A DNA stretch of 64,000 bases from Roseateles sp. SL47 (GTDB taxonomy: Bacteria > Pseudomonadota > Gammaproteobacteria > Burkholderiales > Burkholderiaceae_C), in NCBI RefSeq assembly GCF_026625885.1, contig NZ_CP113068.1, positions 3,348,001 through 3,412,000 of the forward strand. Direction: 5' to 3'. The notes under the pieces were generated by a model. It was not told the origin of the DNA, ran no database searches, and saw only the letters and a list, made by a program, of their open reading frames with translations. The position numbers and the translations under genes were made by a program. Shown one piece after another: positions 15,879 through 25,951 of this stretch (position 1 is the stretch's first letter; the number at the start of each line of letters is the position of its first letter).

Positions 15879-16543
15879 CAAGCGTCCACCAGTTGGCCGC
15901 CGTCCAGGCGCAGCCGGCGGTCCGCCAGGGCGGCTGCATGGGCGGAATGGGTCACCAGCAAACAAGCCGCGCCCTGTTGCTGCAGTTGCTGGCGCAGCAG
16001 CTGCATGACCTGGTCGGCATGGCGAGGGTCCAGATTGCCAGTGGGTTCATCCGCCAGCACCAGCGCCGGCCGATGCACCAGCGCCCGCGCAATCGCCACC
16101 CGTTGCAACTGCCCGCCGGAGAGTTGTCGAGGCAGGTGCCGCGCACGGTCGGACAGGCCCACGGCTGCGAGCATCTCGTCCACACGCGTGGGGTCCGGCG
16201 CGCCCTGCAGCAGCAGGGGCAAGCCGATGTTGTCTCGCACCGTCAGGTGGGGCAGCACATGAAAGGCCTGGAACACGAACCCCAGCCGTTCCCGCCGCAG
16301 GGCGGCCTGGCCTGATTCGTCCAGCGTGAGGATGTCCTGGCCATCCAGCAACACCTGGCCGTCGTCCAGGGGCTCCAGGGCCGCCAGTCCATTGAGCAGG
16401 GTGGATTTGCCGCTGCCGGATTCACCCAGCAGCGCCAGCAGCTCGCCACGCCGCAGTTGCAGGTCCAAGCGCTCAAAGAGGGTTTGGCCGCCAAACCGTT
16501 TGGTCAGGCCGGTGGCTTGCAGCAGCGGTGGGGCAACGGACAT
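15878..16543 (-). CDS. ABC transporter ATP-binding protein (LolD/MacB type)
   Basis: Cytoplasmic ATPase of 221 residues. Walker [10 protein letters not shown] is at 40-48, the Q-loop is in [15 protein letters not shown], the signature is LSGGQLQR, Walker B is [13 protein letters not shown] and the switch His is in LLVTHS. The DEPTGNLD form and short length are typical of the subfamily that drives FtsX-like permeases. Its start lies 17 bases after the miaA stop, and its stop overlaps the permease start. The ABC genes therefore appear to ride on the mutL-rlu-miaA transcript. Confidence 0.93.
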   Translation of the reverse strand: MSVAPPLLQATGLTKRFGGQTLFERLDLQLRRGELLALLGESGSGKSTLLNGLAALEPLDDGQVLLDGQDILTLDESGQAALRRERLGFVFQAFHVLPHLTVRDNIGLPLLLQGAPDPTRVDEMLAAVGLSDRARHLPRQLSGGQLQRVAIARALVHRPALVLADEPTGNLDPRHADQVMQLLRQQLQQQGAACLLVTHSAHAAALADRRLRLDGGQLVDA

Positions 16544-16560
16544 CAGGGCTCATCCTCGCG

Positions 16561-17544
16561 CTAGGGCTCGGGCAGGTTCTCGATCAGGGCGATGACCTGG
16601 GCCTGCGCCTCCGGGTGTTCCGCCGCCACCACGCGGCGCGTCGGCATGCTGCGCAGCCAGGTGATCTGACGTTTGGCCAATTGCCGGGTGGCTGCCGTGC
16701 CGCGTTCCTGCAAGGCGGCCAGGTCCGGTTCGGAGCGGCCCAGGGCCGCGGCTTCGTCCAGCAGTTCCCAGGCCTGCCGGTAGCCGACGCAGCGCATCGA
16801 TGGCAGGTCCAGGGTCAGATCACCCCGGGCCCGCAAGTGGCGCACTTCATCGACCAATCCCGCCTGCAGCATCTGGGCAAACCGCTCACCCAGCCGCTGA
16901 TGCAGCCAGGCACGCGCAGCATCGCTAGGCTCCAGCGACACCAGCGGCCAGTCCACCCCTTCGCTGCGCTGGCGCTGGTAGAGCGCCGACATCGGCTCCC
17001 CGGCCAGCAGGCAGACCTCCAGCGCGCGCTGGATGCGTTGGCTGTCCATCGGGGCCAGGCGGGCTGCGGTCTCCGGGTCGAGTGTGGCGAGCCAGGCATG
17101 CAGTGCCGGCCAGCCTTCGCGGCTGGCGCGGGCATCCAGCTCCGAGCGCAGCGCCGGATCCGCCAGGGGCAGGGCCGACAGACCGTCGAACAAGGCCTTG
17201 AAATACAGCATGGTGCCGCCCACCAGCAGCGGGCGCGCGCCACGGGCCTGGATGTGCGGGACCAGCGCCATCGTGTCGCGCACGAACTGGGCGGCGGAAT
17301 AGCTGTCGGTCGGCGGCAGGATGTTGATCAGGTGGTGCGGCACCTCCGCCAGTTCAGCGGCGCTGGGCTTGGCCGTGCCGATGTCCATGCCCTGGTACAC
17401 CAGCGCGGAATCGACACTGATGATCTCCACCGGTTGCCGACGGGCCAGCGCCAGGGCGGCGGCCGTCTTGCCGCAGCCCGTGGGCCCGGCCAGACACAGG
17501 GGCCGCAGGCTCAAAAGCGCTCCCACGGTGCCAGGTAACGCCAT
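16561..17544 (-). CDS. miaA: tRNA dimethylallyltransferase MiaA
   Basis: Transfers a dimethylallyl group to A37 of tRNAs reading UNN codons, the first step toward ms2i6A. The 327-residue product has the P-loop GPTGCGKT at 20-27, the [16 protein letters not shown] segment, [10 protein letters not shown] and the tRNA-binding [10 protein letters not shown] and [12 protein letters not shown] motifs. The ATG at 17544 gives the normal length and overlaps the 3' end of the pseudouridine synthase gene by 34 bases. Linkage to mutL is conserved in many proteobacteria. Here a pseudouridine synthase sits between them, so two RNA-modification genes are neighbours. Confidence 0.97.
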   Translation of the reverse strand: MALPGTVGALLSLRPLCLAGPTGCGKTAAALALARRQPVEIISVDSALVYQGMDIGTAKPSAAELAEVPHHLINILPPTDSYSAAQFVRDTMALVPHIQARGARPLLVGGTMLYFKALFDGLSALPLADPALRSELDARASREGWPALHAWLATLDPETAARLAPMDSQRIQRALEVCLLAGEPMSALYQRQRSEGVDWPLVSLEPSDAARAWLHQRLGERFAQMLQAGLVDEVRHLRARGDLTLDLPSMRCVGYRQAWELLDEAAALGRSEPDLAALQERGTAATRQLAKRQITWLRSMPTRRVVAAEHPEAQAQVIALIENLPEP

Positions 17545-19403
17545 TGGCCGGCCGGCAGTTGGCCCAGCGGAATGCGGCCGATGCGCACACGCTTGAGCGC
17601 CAGCACCTTCAGGCCCACCATCTCGCACATCCGGCGGATCTGGCGCTTGCGGCCCTCCCGCAGCACAAAGCGCAGCTGGTCCTCATTGGCCCAGCTCACC
17701 TTGGCGGGTTTCAGCTCCACGCCGTCCAGCTCCAGGCCGTGATTGAGCAGGGCCAGGCCGCGCGGGTCCAGCTGATGCTGGGCCGGTACGTCGCTCGGGC
17801 CCTGTTCCATCGCCACGCGCACCAGGTATTCCTTCTCGACGGTGGAGTCTTCACCGATCAAGTGGCGCGCAATGCGGCCGTCCTGGGTGAGCACCAGCAG
17901 GCCGGTGGAGTCGATGTCCAGGCGGCCGGCTGGGGCCAGATTGCGCCCGTGGCCCGGCGCCCAATGGATGCTGGCCGGATCGTCCGACCAATGGGTGTCC
18001 GCCTTCACCAGCACCGAGGCGGGTTCATAACCGTCCTCGGCCTGGCCGGAGACATAACCGATGGGCTTGTGCAGCAGGATGGTCACCCGTTGCGACTGCT
18101 GTTCACGTGCGGCCGGGTCGATCTCGATCTTCACGTCCGGGCCGACCCGCTGGCCGAGTTCGGCCATCTTGCCGTCCACCGTCACCCAGCCGGCATCGAT
18201 CCATTCGTCCGCTTCGCGGCGGGAAGCCAGGCCCAGTTCGCTCATGCGCTTGGACAGGCGTTCGCCTTCGGACGGATCAGCCAGACGCTGGGGCGCGGGC
18301 TGGCGGGGGCGGGCCTCGTGATCGCCGTCGGCCTCCGCGCCATACCGGTGGCCAGCGGGACGGTCGGCGATGGCGCGCGGGCCATGGGGGCGGTCATCAC
18401 GCGACGGTTCGCCATAACGGCCGCTGCCGGCTGGGGCCGGGCGTTCGTAGCGGCCATCACGGGCGGGGCCTTGGCCTTCCTGGCGGCTGTAGCGGTCATC
18501 GGGACGGCCCGGGCCGCCGTAGCTGGCACGTCCGTCGCCACGCGGGCCACCGCGATAGCCGGTGTCAGGGCCACGGTCCTGGCCTCGGCCCTGGTAGCCC
18601 TCCCGGTCGCCACCGGGGCCGCGCCCCTGGTAGCCGCCCTGGTAGCCACCCCCTTGGTAGCCACCCTGATGGCCACCGGAATAGCGGCCCTGATTTCCAC
18701 TCGGGTTTCCGCCCTGATAGCGGCCTTCATTCCCGCCCTGGTAGCCGGCTTGATTCCCGCGTGGGTAGCCGCCTTGATGGCCACCCTGGTAGCCGCCCTG
18801 ATCTCTTCCCTGGTCTCTGCCCTGATAGCGTCCCTGCGAACGGTCACCACCATATGGTGGCCGATCGCCACGCGGGCCCTGCCGATCCTGCGATCCGCCC
18901 GCAAAGCGGTCCTCGCGCCCATAGCGATCTTCGCGATGGGCACGGCTTTCCTGCGTGTAGCGGCTGCCGTGGTCGTCGCGCTGGTTGTGCAGGCCGCCGA
19001 AACCCGGACCCCGAGACGGTGCGCCCTGGCCGGGACCGCGGGGGCCGCGGTCCTGCTCCGGACGCCCACCCCGCGGCCCAGCCTGGCGAGGGTCGCCGCG
19101 GCGATCCGCGCCGGGACGTCCGCCACGATCTCCACCCCGTCCGCCGCGGTCATCTCCACGCCCCGGGCCCCGCTGATCAAAGCGCTGGTCGGGTCGTCCG
19201 CCTGGCCGGCGCTCGTCCTGCGACTCCTCGGAGCGCCGCTGTTCATAAGCCGCCTGGCGTTCCGCCCGGTCGGCCTGGGCCTGGGCGAGGGTCGGGCGGG
19301 GCTTGCCCACACCGCCGCCGCCGCGCACGGGGGCACGGCGGGGGCCGGTGCCGGACGGCTTGTCGCTGGCCGGTTTGTTCTTGTTGAGTTTGATCGTGGC
19401 CAT
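17511..19403 (-). CDS. RluB/RsuA-family pseudouridine synthase with long RGG-rich N-terminus
   Basis: Converts uridine to pseudouridine in rRNA. The S4 RNA-binding domain ([20 protein letters not shown]) begins near residue 382. The catalytic motif [17 protein letters not shown], with its active-site Asp, is near 493, and [20 protein letters not shown] closes the domain. Total length is 630 residues, far above the usual 240-300. Residues about 1-375 are disordered, made of Arg, Gly, Asp, Gln and Tyr with many RGG, GGYQGG and RDQ repeats, and would bind RNA non-specifically. Family assignment is firm; the target site (23S large-subunit RluB or RluF-like) is not determinable. It lies between mutL and miaA on one strand. 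Confidence 0.9.
   Translation of the reverse strand: MATIKLNKNKPASDKPSGTGPRRAPVRGGGGVGKPRPTLAQAQADRAERQAAYEQRRSEESQDERRPGGRPDQRFDQRGPGRGDDRGGRGGDRGGRPGADRRGDPRQAGPRGGRPEQDRGPRGPGQGAPSRGPGFGGLHNQRDDHGSRYTQESRAHREDRYGREDRFAGGSQDRQGPRGDRPPYGGDRSQGRYQGRDQGRDQGGYQGGHQGGYPRGNQAGYQGGNEGRYQGGNPSGNQGRYSGGHQGGYQGGGYQGGYQGRGPGGDREGYQGRGQDRGPDTGYRGGPRGDGRASYGGPGRPDDRYSRQEGQGPARDGRYERPAPAGSGRYGEPSRDDRPHGPRAIADRPAGHRYGAEADGDHEARPRQPAPQRLADPSEGERLSKRMSELGLASRREADEWIDAGWVTVDGKMAELGQRVGPDVKIEIDPAAREQQSQRVTILLHKPIGYVSGQAEDGYEPASVLVKADTHWSDDPASIHWAPGHGRNLAPAGRLDIDSTGLLVLTQDGRIARHLIGEDSTVEKEYLVRVAMEQGPSDVPAQHQLDPRGLALLNHGLELDGVELKPAKVSWANEDQLRFVLREGRKRQIRRMCEMVGLKVLALKRVRIGRIPLGQLPAGQWRYLAPWERF
18580..18830 (-). 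repeat. Degenerate Gly-Tyr-Gln-Gly coding repeats
   Basis: The coding strand carries many imperfect copies of a unit encoding YQGG or GGYQGG (for example TACCAGGGCGGC), spaced irregularly through the disordered part of the pseudouridine synthase. The unit drifts in length by multiples of three. The opposite strand therefore also has a long open frame without being a gene. Confidence 0.75.
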
Positions 19404-19468
19404 GTCGGTACTACGTCAGGAGAAAAGGGGAAAAGGTGTTGCCAGCCCAGGCGCCAAAGCGCACGGGT

Positions 19469-21523
19469 TCAGCGACCCCGCAAAAACAGTCCGTCCAGAT
19501 CACGCACGGTGAGCTGGCGCCAGGTGGGGCGACCATGGTTGCACTGATCGGCGCGCTCCGTGCGCTCCATGTCGCGCAAGAGGGCATTCATTTCATCGAG
19601 ATTGAGCTGGCGGTTCGCCCGCACCGCGCCGTGGCAGGCCATGGTCGCAAGGATCTCATGCTGAGCCCGTTCAATCGCATGGCTGGCATCGAACTGTGCC
19701 AACTCTGCCAGCACTCCGCGCGCCAGTTCCACCACATCACCGCCCGCCAGCAGGGCCGGGCGCTCCCGCACCGCCAGCACTTTGGCGGAGAGGGGAGCAA
19801 TGTCCAGCCCGAGGCGCTGCAAGGTGTCGGCCTGCGCTTCCGCCGTGGCGATTTCCTGTGGGGTGGCGGAGAAGGTGACCGGTATCAGCAAGGGCTGGGC
19901 CTCGATGCGGGTCTCGCCAAGGGCCGCCTTGAGCCGTTCATAAACCACCCGCTCATGGGCGGCATGCATGTCCACGATCACCAGACCCTGGGCATTTTCG
20001 GCCAGGATGTAGATGCCCTGGATCTGCGCAATGGCCCGGCCAAGCGGCCATTCGCCGGCTTGGGTGGAGGGCAGCGGAGACGCGGGCACACCACTGGCGA
20101 CGCCAGCGCCCAGGCCACCAGCGGGCGACACGGGCAGGCCGGGCCTGGACGTTGAATACAAGGCTTCGGCTTGTTCCAGTGCCAGTGCGGTCTGGGCGCG
20201 CGTGGGGATGGGGGCGCGCCAGGCGTTGCCGACGCCTGCCCCCCACGATTTGCCCGATCCGTGTGCTGCTGAATCCCCCAGGCCGCCCGAAGCCCCGACT
20301 GCCCCGGGGGCGGCACCGCTGCCGCCGTCGGCGAGATCATGGGTGCCGTCATGGGCCCCGCCCTCGGTCGCCGGCGCCATGGGCCGCTCCCAGGCGGCCG
20401 TACCGCTCCAGGTGGTGGGCACCGTCGGCCCACGAGCGGGGGCGTTGTCGCCCAGTGACGCGTCCGCTGCCGCATCGGTGGTCCGGCTCAGCGCCAGCGC
20501 GGCCACCACGGCGCGCCGCACCTGCTGGTGGATTTCCCGGCCATCCCGGAACCGGACTTCGATCTTGGTCGGGTGCACATTCACATCCACCAGCTCCGGG
20601 CTGATGTCGATGAACAGCACATAGCTGGGTTGACGCTGGCCATGCAGCACATCGTCAAAAGCGGAACGGATGGCGTGCGCAATCAGCTTGTCCCGCACAT
20701 AGCGGCCGTTCACATACACATATTGCATGTCCGCCCGGCTGCGGGCGGCCTCGGGCAGGCCGACGCGGCCATGGATGCGCAGGGGCCCGACTTCCGCCCC
20801 CACATCGCGGCTCTGGCTGACGAAATCGTCATTGAGCACTTCCGAGACCCGCTGGGCCAGCGACGACGCGCGCCACTGGTCCACCAGCTTGCCCTCATGC
20901 CAGACGGTGAACCCCACGTCCGGCCGGGCCAGCGCATGGCGGCGCAGGGCTTCCAGGCAGTGGCCCAGCTCGGTGCCTTCGGATTTCAGGAACTTGCGTC
21001 GCGCCGGGGTGTTGAAAAACAGCTCCCGCACCTCGACGCTGGTCCCCCGCGCCCGAGCCGCCGGGCTGAGTTCGCCGCTGCGGGCATCCAGCCGCCAGGC
21101 ATGCGGCGCGCCATCAAACCGGGACACCAGCGACAGCTCGGCCACCGACGACACGGCCGCCAGCGCCTCCCCACGGAAGCCCATGGTGGCGACCGACTCC
21201 AGCTCTTCCAGATTGCGGATCTTGCTGGTGGCATGACGCTTGATGGCCAGCGGCAGCTCCATGTCAGGGATGCCGCAGCCGTCGTCCTCCACCACCAGGC
21301 TGCGGATGCCGCCGGCCAGCAGCTTGAGCTGAATCTGGCTGGCACCCGCGTCCAGCGCGTTGTCCACCAGCTCGCGCACGACCGACGCCGGACGCTCCAC
21401 CACCTCGCCAGCGGCAATCTGGCTGATGAGTTCATCCGGGAGTTCGCAAATCGAGCGTCGCGAGGGGGCAGCAGGTGCGCCGCCGGGCGGCACGGTCGCC
21501 GGTGGGGCGAGAGAGGCATCCAT
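19469..21523 (-). CDS. mutL: DNA mismatch repair protein MutL
   Basis: GHKL ATPase that links MutS mismatch recognition to strand incision. The N-terminal ATPase motifs are all present: ELVDNALDAGA, DDGCGIP, RHATSKI and TMGFRGEAL. The C-terminal dimerisation domain contains DMHAAHERVVYE, which fits the metal-dependent endonuclease pattern D-x-H-A-x2-E-x4-E. This MutL is thus likely a nicking enzyme, unlike E. coli MutL. A Pro/Gly/Ala-rich linker of about 120 residues joins the domains. The ATG at 21523 gives 684 residues; TACAAT (21533-21538, complement) ends 9 bases before it, so the leader is minimal. It heads the minus-strand run continuing into rlu and miaA. Confidence 0.97.
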   Translation of the reverse strand: MDASLAPPATVPPGGAPAAPSRRSICELPDELISQIAAGEVVERPASVVRELVDNALDAGASQIQLKLLAGGIRSLVVEDDGCGIPDMELPLAIKRHATSKIRNLEELESVATMGFRGEALAAVSSVAELSLVSRFDGAPHAWRLDARSGELSPAARARGTSVEVRELFFNTPARRKFLKSEGTELGHCLEALRRHALARPDVGFTVWHEGKLVDQWRASSLAQRVSEVLNDDFVSQSRDVGAEVGPLRIHGRVGLPEAARSRADMQYVYVNGRYVRDKLIAHAIRSAFDDVLHGQRQPSYVLFIDISPELVDVNVHPTKIEVRFRDGREIHQQVRRAVVAALALSRTTDAAADASLGDNAPARGPTVPTTWSGTAAWERPMAPATEGGAHDGTHDLADGGSGAAPGAVGASGGLGDSAAHGSGKSWGAGVGNAWRAPIPTRAQTALALEQAEALYSTSRPGLPVSPAGGLGAGVASGVPASPLPSTQAGEWPLGRAIAQIQGIYILAENAQGLVIVDMHAAHERVVYERLKAALGETRIEAQPLLIPVTFSATPQEIATAEAQADTLQRLGLDIAPLSAKVLAVRERPALLAGGDVVELARGVLAELAQFDASHAIERAQHEILATMACHGAVRANRQLNLDEMNALLRDMERTERADQCNHGRPTWRQLTVRDLDGLFLRGR

Positions 21524-21612
21524 AGGGGGGGCATTGTAGAAGAGGGACCCGAACCCGGGGGCAGGCCCAACCGCCACATGGGGGAAGCCCGGCACCGCCA
21601 TAATGCGCCGCC
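21524..21612. promoter_or_regulatory. Divergent mutL/dedA promoter region
   Basis: An 89-base interval between divergent starts. A minus-strand TACAAT lies at 21533-21538, 9 bases from the mutL ATG. A plus-strand CATAAT lies at 21599-21604, 8 bases from the dedA ATG. Neither start has a Shine-Dalgarno. The -35 positions are GC-rich and poor, so the -10 assignments rest on sequence and position only. Confidence 0.5.
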
Positions 21613-22260
21613 ATGGATGTCCTGCATTTCCTCATCGATTTCGTCCTCCACGTGGACGCGCATCTGGCCGAATTTGTCACCCAGTACGGGGCATGGGTCT
21701 ATGCGCTGTTGTTCCTGATCGTCTTTGTGGAGACCGGTGTGGTGGTGATGCCCTTTCTGCCGGGGGATTCACTGCTGTTTGTGGTGGGTGCCCTGTGCGG
21801 GGCGGGTGTGATGAACCTGCCGCTGGCCATGGGGGTGCTGCTGGTGGCCGCCATCCTGGGGGACCAGTGCAACTACACCATCGGGCGGACCCTGGGGCCC
21901 AAGGTCTTCCAGTGGGAGCAGTCCCGCTTCTTCAACAAGCGGGCCTTTGATGCGGCCCATGAGTTCTACGAACGCCATGGCGGCATCACCATCGTGCTGG
22001 CCCGCTTCATGCCGTTCATCCGCACCTTTGCCCCCTTTGTGGCCGGCGTGGCGGCCATGAGCCGGGCCCGGTTCACGGCCTACAACGTCGGCGGCGCCGT
22101 GCTGTGGGTGGTGGGGCTGACGCTGGCGGGATTTCTCTTCGGCAACATCCCGTTTGTGCAGACGCATCTGAGCAAGATCATCTGGGCCATGATCCTGGTG
22201 CCGGGTCTGATCGCGCTGTATGGGGGCTGGAAGGCCTCGCGCAAGCCGGCGCAGGCGTGA
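21613..22260 (+). CDS. DedA-family inner-membrane protein
   Basis: Polytopic membrane protein of 215 residues. DedA signatures are FVETGVVVMPFLPGDSLLF (about 38-56), GDQCNYTIGRTLGP and the VLARFMPFIRTFAPFVAGVA segment with the conserved Arg residues. The family is needed for envelope integrity and proton-motive-force balance, and some members act as undecaprenyl-phosphate or phospholipid flippases. It is probably leaderless (CATAAT 8 bases from the ATG). It is divergent from mutL and followed by 265 bases before the tricorn gene. Confidence 0.93.
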   Translation: MDVLHFLIDFVLHVDAHLAEFVTQYGAWVYALLFLIVFVETGVVVMPFLPGDSLLFVVGALCGAGVMNLPLAMGVLLVAAILGDQCNYTIGRTLGPKVFQWEQSRFFNKRAFDAAHEFYERHGGITIVLARFMPFIRTFAPFVAGVAAMSRARFTAYNVGGAVLWVVGLTLAGFLFGNIPFVQTHLSKIIWAMILVPGLIALYGGWKASRKPAQA

Positions 22261-22320
22261 TGGCGGCGGATCGGCCGGACCTGGCCTGACCGGGACTGAC
22301 CGCCACTGCCTGCGGGACTA

Positions 22321-22344
22321 CCGGACAGCCGGACAGCCGGACAG
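22321..22344 (+). repeat. Three tandem 8-bp repeats
   Basis: CCGGACAG is repeated perfectly three times (22321, 22329, 22337) with a decayed fourth copy. It lies in the non-coding stretch between dedA and the tricorn-like gene. Nothing else was recognised in 22261-22525 except TATTCT at about 22478, a weak -10 candidate. Confidence 0.8.
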
Positions 22345-22525
22345 CCAGACTGCGGCCAACCGCGCCTGACCGCCCCTCCTTGCGAAGATCTGCACTGCAG
22401 CAGTCTTCGGGAAATCCCCAGGCCCAGGCGTGCGAGAACCCGGGGGGTGAGCTTCGGCACGGCCGGTCCGGCCCGCTATTCTGCGGCGCTGGTTTCAACC
22501 GTCCTTCACCTGGACCCGAGCCCCC

Positions 22526-25500
22526 ATGCAACTGAGTTCCTTGAGCCAGGCGGTCGCCCTGGCGCTGAGCCTTGCCGCCGGCATCGCTGTCACGCCCACC
22601 CTGGCGCAGTCTGCGGTGTCGTCATCGGCCCGCGCATCCGCTTCCAACGCTGGTGCCGCCAGCCTGCTGCTGCGTCAGCCCGCCGTGTCGGCCCGGCAAC
22701 TCGCGTTTGTCTACGGCGGCGCGCTGTGGGTGGCCAGCCGGGACGGCAGCCAGCCTCGCCAGTTGGCGGCCCGGGTGTCGTCGGAGTTCGCTCCGCATTT
22801 CTCGCCAGACGGGCAGTGGATCGCCTACTCCGCCACCTATGACGGCAACACCGATGTGTATGTGGTGGCTGCGGCTGGCGGCCAGCCGCGCCGCTTGACC
22901 TGGCATGGCAGCACCGACCAGGTGACCGGTTGGAGCGCGGACGGCAAGCGGGTGCTGTTTGCCTCACCCCGCCAGGTGCTCAACAACCGCAGCAACCAGT
23001 TGTATGAAGTCCCGCTGGAGGGCGGTTTCGAGCAGCAGGTGATGAAGGCCGTGGCGTATGAGGGCAGCTGGAGCCCGGATGGCCGGCTGCTCGCCTATCG
23101 CCCCTATCGCCAGGCCAACAACGGCACCAGCGGGTGGCGCCAAAGCCGCGGGGGCACCACGCCGCCGATCTGGATCCTCGACCCCAAGGGCAAGACCTGG
23201 GAAGAGATTCCCCACGTCAATGCCACCGATTCCAACCCGGTCTGGATGGGCGACGAGATCGTTTTTATCTCGGACCGCAATGACGGTGCGGCCAACCTCT
23301 TCGCGTATCACACCAAGACCAAGGCGCTGCGCCAGCTCACCCACGAAACCGTGTGGGATGTGAAAACGGCCGATGGCCGTGATGGGCGCATCGTCTATGA
23401 AGTGGGCGGTCGTCTCAAGGAGATCAGCCTTTCGGGCGGCGAACCGGTGACGCTCGACATCCGCCTGAGCGAACCCAGTGCCCAGGCGCGGGTGCAGTGG
23501 AAGGATGCGGCCCGCACCATCACCAGCGTGGCCCTGTCGGCCACCGGCAAGCGGGTGCTGGTGAGTGCGCGCGGCGAGGTCTTCACCGTGCCGGTGAAGG
23601 ACGGGGTGGTGCGTAACCTCACCCAGACCTCGGGCGTGCGTGAGAAGGACGCTTTGTGGAGCCCGGACGGCCAGCAGGTGGCCTACATCTCGGACGAACC
23701 CGGTATGCGCCATCAGGTCGTGCTGCGAGATCAACTGGGGGACCAGGCCAACGGCAAGGCCCCGCGCAAGATCCTGCTGCCAGAGACCGGGTACTACCGC
23801 CTGCTGGATTGGTCGCCGGACGGGGCCCGTCTGGTGGTGCAGGACAACCACCTCAATCTCTATCAATTGCCGCTGTCCGGCGCGCAGTCCGGCCAGCTCC
23901 AGAAGATCGACACCAGCCTGCGTCGTCAGAGCTTCGATGTGGGCTTCTCACCGGATGGCCGCTGGCTGGCCTACACCGTGACCGGGCGCAATCATTTCAG
24001 CCAGATCCGCATCCACGACTTCCAGACCGGCCAGCAGCACACGCTGACCGATGGGTTGAGCCATGCGGAACTGCCGGTGTTCTCCAGCAAGGGCGATGTG
24101 CTGTATTTCGCCGCCTCGGTGAACTCGGGTCCGGCCCAGGTGGGCCTGGACATGTCCACGCAGGAACGTTCACTGCGCATGGGGCTGTTTGCGGCCGTGC
24201 TGCGCGCCGATGGCAAATCGCCGCTGCTGCCCAAGGCGGGGGATGAAGAGGCCAAGGGGCGCGTGGGGGAGGGCGACGACCAGGACAAGGACAAGTCCGT
24301 CGACCCCAAGGCCGACCCCAAGGCCGACGACAAGAAGGCTGCGGACAAGAAGGACGCTGACAAGAAGGACAGCAAGGCCAAGCCCGTCCGCATCGACTTT
24401 GCCGGCCTGCAGGACCGCATCATCGGCCTGCCGGTGGCGCAGGCCCGTTACGACCATCTGGGCGTTGCGGCGGATGGCGCGCTGTTCTTCATCGAGCGTG
24501 ACCAGCCGGGCACCAGCATCGAGCCCCCCGGCGCCGAGGGCAAGGAGCGGGGCGAGCTGTTCCGGTTTGACTTCGAAGAAAAGAAGGTCAAGGCCGTCAA
24601 GCACGGGCTGCGGGACTACTCGCTGAGCGCCGATGGCAAGAAGATCCTGTTCGACCTGGGTGGGGGCCGCCTGGAGGTGGCGGACGCCCGCGACAAGATC
24701 GATGCCAAACCGGTGGACGTGTCCGGCCTGCGTGTGCGCATCGACCCGCGTGCGGAATGGCGCCAGATCTTCGACGAGACCTGGTGGATGGAGAAGGAAT
24801 TCTTCTACGACCCGAAGCTGCATGGCCTGGACTGGAAGGGCGTTTATCAGCGTTATCTGCCGCTGCTGGCCCATGTGCAGCGCCGTGAAGACCTGAACGA
24901 CCTGATGGTGGACATGATCGGTGAGCTGCAGGTGGCCCACAACCGGGTGGGCGGCGGTGATGTGCTGACCGAACCCAAGGTGGCCGTCGGCCTGCTGGGG
25001 GCGGACTTCAGCTTTGAAGGCGGCCACTACCGCATCAGCAGGATCTTCCAGGGCGACCGCTGGAATCCGTTCCTGAAGGCGCCGCTGGCGGCCCCGGGCC
25101 TGAATGTGAAGGAAGGCGACTACCTGCTGGCGGTGAATGGCCGCCCGGTGGATGGTGAGCACAACCTCTTCCAGCAACTCGAAAACACCGTGGGCAAGCC
25201 GGTGCAACTGACCATTGCCAGCGATGCCAAGGGCCAGGGCGCACGGCAGGTGCAGGTGGAGCCGATTGCCAGCGAAGTGGCCTTGCGCCAGTGGGCCTGG
25301 GTGGATCACAACCGCCGCGAGGTGGACCGTCTCAGCGGCGGCAAGCTGGCCTATGTGTACATGCCGGACACGGCGACCCAGGGCTTTCAGCACTTCAACC
25401 GCATGTTCTTCGCTCAGGTGGACAAGCAGGGGCTGGTGATGGATGACCGCCGCAACGGAGGCGGCCAGGCGGCCAACTACGTGACGGAAGTGCTGGGCCG

Positions 25501-25951
25501 TGCCTATCTGGGCAGCTGGAAGGACCGGGACGGCCTGGTCTATGACACCCCGGGGGGTGCCATTTACGGGCCCAAGGCCATGCTGATCGACCAGGACGCC
25601 GGCTCCGGTGGGGATTTCATGCCCTATGCCTTCCGCCGCACGGGGCTGGGTCCGCTGATTGGCAAGCGCACCTGGGGCGGTCTGATCGGCATTGCAGCCA
25701 ATCCGCCGCTGATCGATGGCGGCAATCTGGTGGTGCCGTTCTTCCGCTTCTTCACGCCGGAAGGGGAGTGGCGCATCGAAAACGAAGGTGTTGCACCGGA
25801 CATCGATGTGAACCTCGACCCGGTGGCGGTGAATGAGGGTCGCGATGTGCAGCTGGAAGCCGCCGTGGCCAATGTGATGGAGCGGCTCAAGAGCTGGAAG
25901 CCGATTCAGCGCACCGAGCCGCCCGCCATGCCGACGAAGCTGGGCGGCTGA
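22526..25951 (+). CDS. Tricorn-like S41-family protease with beta-propeller, exported
   Basis: A 1141-residue protein with a Sec signal peptide (about 1-28, cleavage near LAQ-S). TolB/PD40-type beta-propeller repeats (FSPDGQWIAYSATYDGNTDV, WSADGKRVLF and others) cover about 50-560. A very Lys/Asp-rich linker (about 590-620) follows, then a second propeller-like region, a C1-type helical domain (EKEFFYDPKLHGLDWKGVY), a PDZ-like domain (about 850-910) and the S41 catalytic domain. The likely nucleophile is Ser1027 in DQDAGSGGDF. This is the tricorn protease homologue layout; it probably degrades peptides in the periplasm. It is monocistronic on the plus strand. Confidence 0.92.
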   Translation: MQLSSLSQAVALALSLAAGIAVTPTLAQSAVSSSARASASNAGAASLLLRQPAVSARQLAFVYGGALWVASRDGSQPRQLAARVSSEFAPHFSPDGQWIAYSATYDGNTDVYVVAAAGGQPRRLTWHGSTDQVTGWSADGKRVLFASPRQVLNNRSNQLYEVPLEGGFEQQVMKAVAYEGSWSPDGRLLAYRPYRQANNGTSGWRQSRGGTTPPIWILDPKGKTWEEIPHVNATDSNPVWMGDEIVFISDRNDGAANLFAYHTKTKALRQLTHETVWDVKTADGRDGRIVYEVGGRLKEISLSGGEPVTLDIRLSEPSAQARVQWKDAARTITSVALSATGKRVLVSARGEVFTVPVKDGVVRNLTQTSGVREKDALWSPDGQQVAYISDEPGMRHQVVLRDQLGDQANGKAPRKILLPETGYYRLLDWSPDGARLVVQDNHLNLYQLPLSGAQSGQLQKIDTSLRRQSFDVGFSPDGRWLAYTVTGRNHFSQIRIHDFQTGQQHTLTDGLSHAELPVFSSKGDVLYFAASVNSGPAQVGLDMSTQERSLRMGLFAAVLRADGKSPLLPKAGDEEAKGRVGEGDDQDKDKSVDPKADPKADDKKAADKKDADKKDSKAKPVRIDFAGLQDRIIGLPVAQARYDHLGVAADGALFFIERDQPGTSIEPPGAEGKERGELFRFDFEEKKVKAVKHGLRDYSLSADGKKILFDLGGGRLEVADARDKIDAKPVDVSGLRVRIDPRAEWRQIFDETWWMEKEFFYDPKLHGLDWKGVYQRYLPLLAHVQRREDLNDLMVDMIGELQVAHNRVGGGDVLTEPKVAVGLLGADFSFEGGHYRISRIFQGDRWNPFLKAPLAAPGLNVKEGDYLLAVNGRPVDGEHNLFQQLENTVGKPVQLTIASDAKGQGARQVQVEPIASEVALRQWAWVDHNRREVDRLSGGKLAYVYMPDTATQGFQHFNRMFFAQVDKQGLVMDDRRNGGGQAANYVTEVLGRAYLGSWKDRDGLVYDTPGGAIYGPKAMLIDQDAGSGGDFMPYAFRRTGLGPLIGKRTWGGLIGIAANPPLIDGGNLVVPFFRFFTPEGEWRIENEGVAPDIDVNLDPVAVNEGRDVQLEAAVANVMERLKSWKPIQRTEPPAMPTKLGG

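Noticed and set aside
17544..19547. Long open frame antisense to the pseudouridine synthase and beyond (667 codons)
   Set aside because: It is a by-product of GC-rich, Arg/Gly-repeat codons on the minus strand. Its protein is an Ala/Val/Thr-rich string without domain motifs, while the minus strand has complete catalytic motifs.
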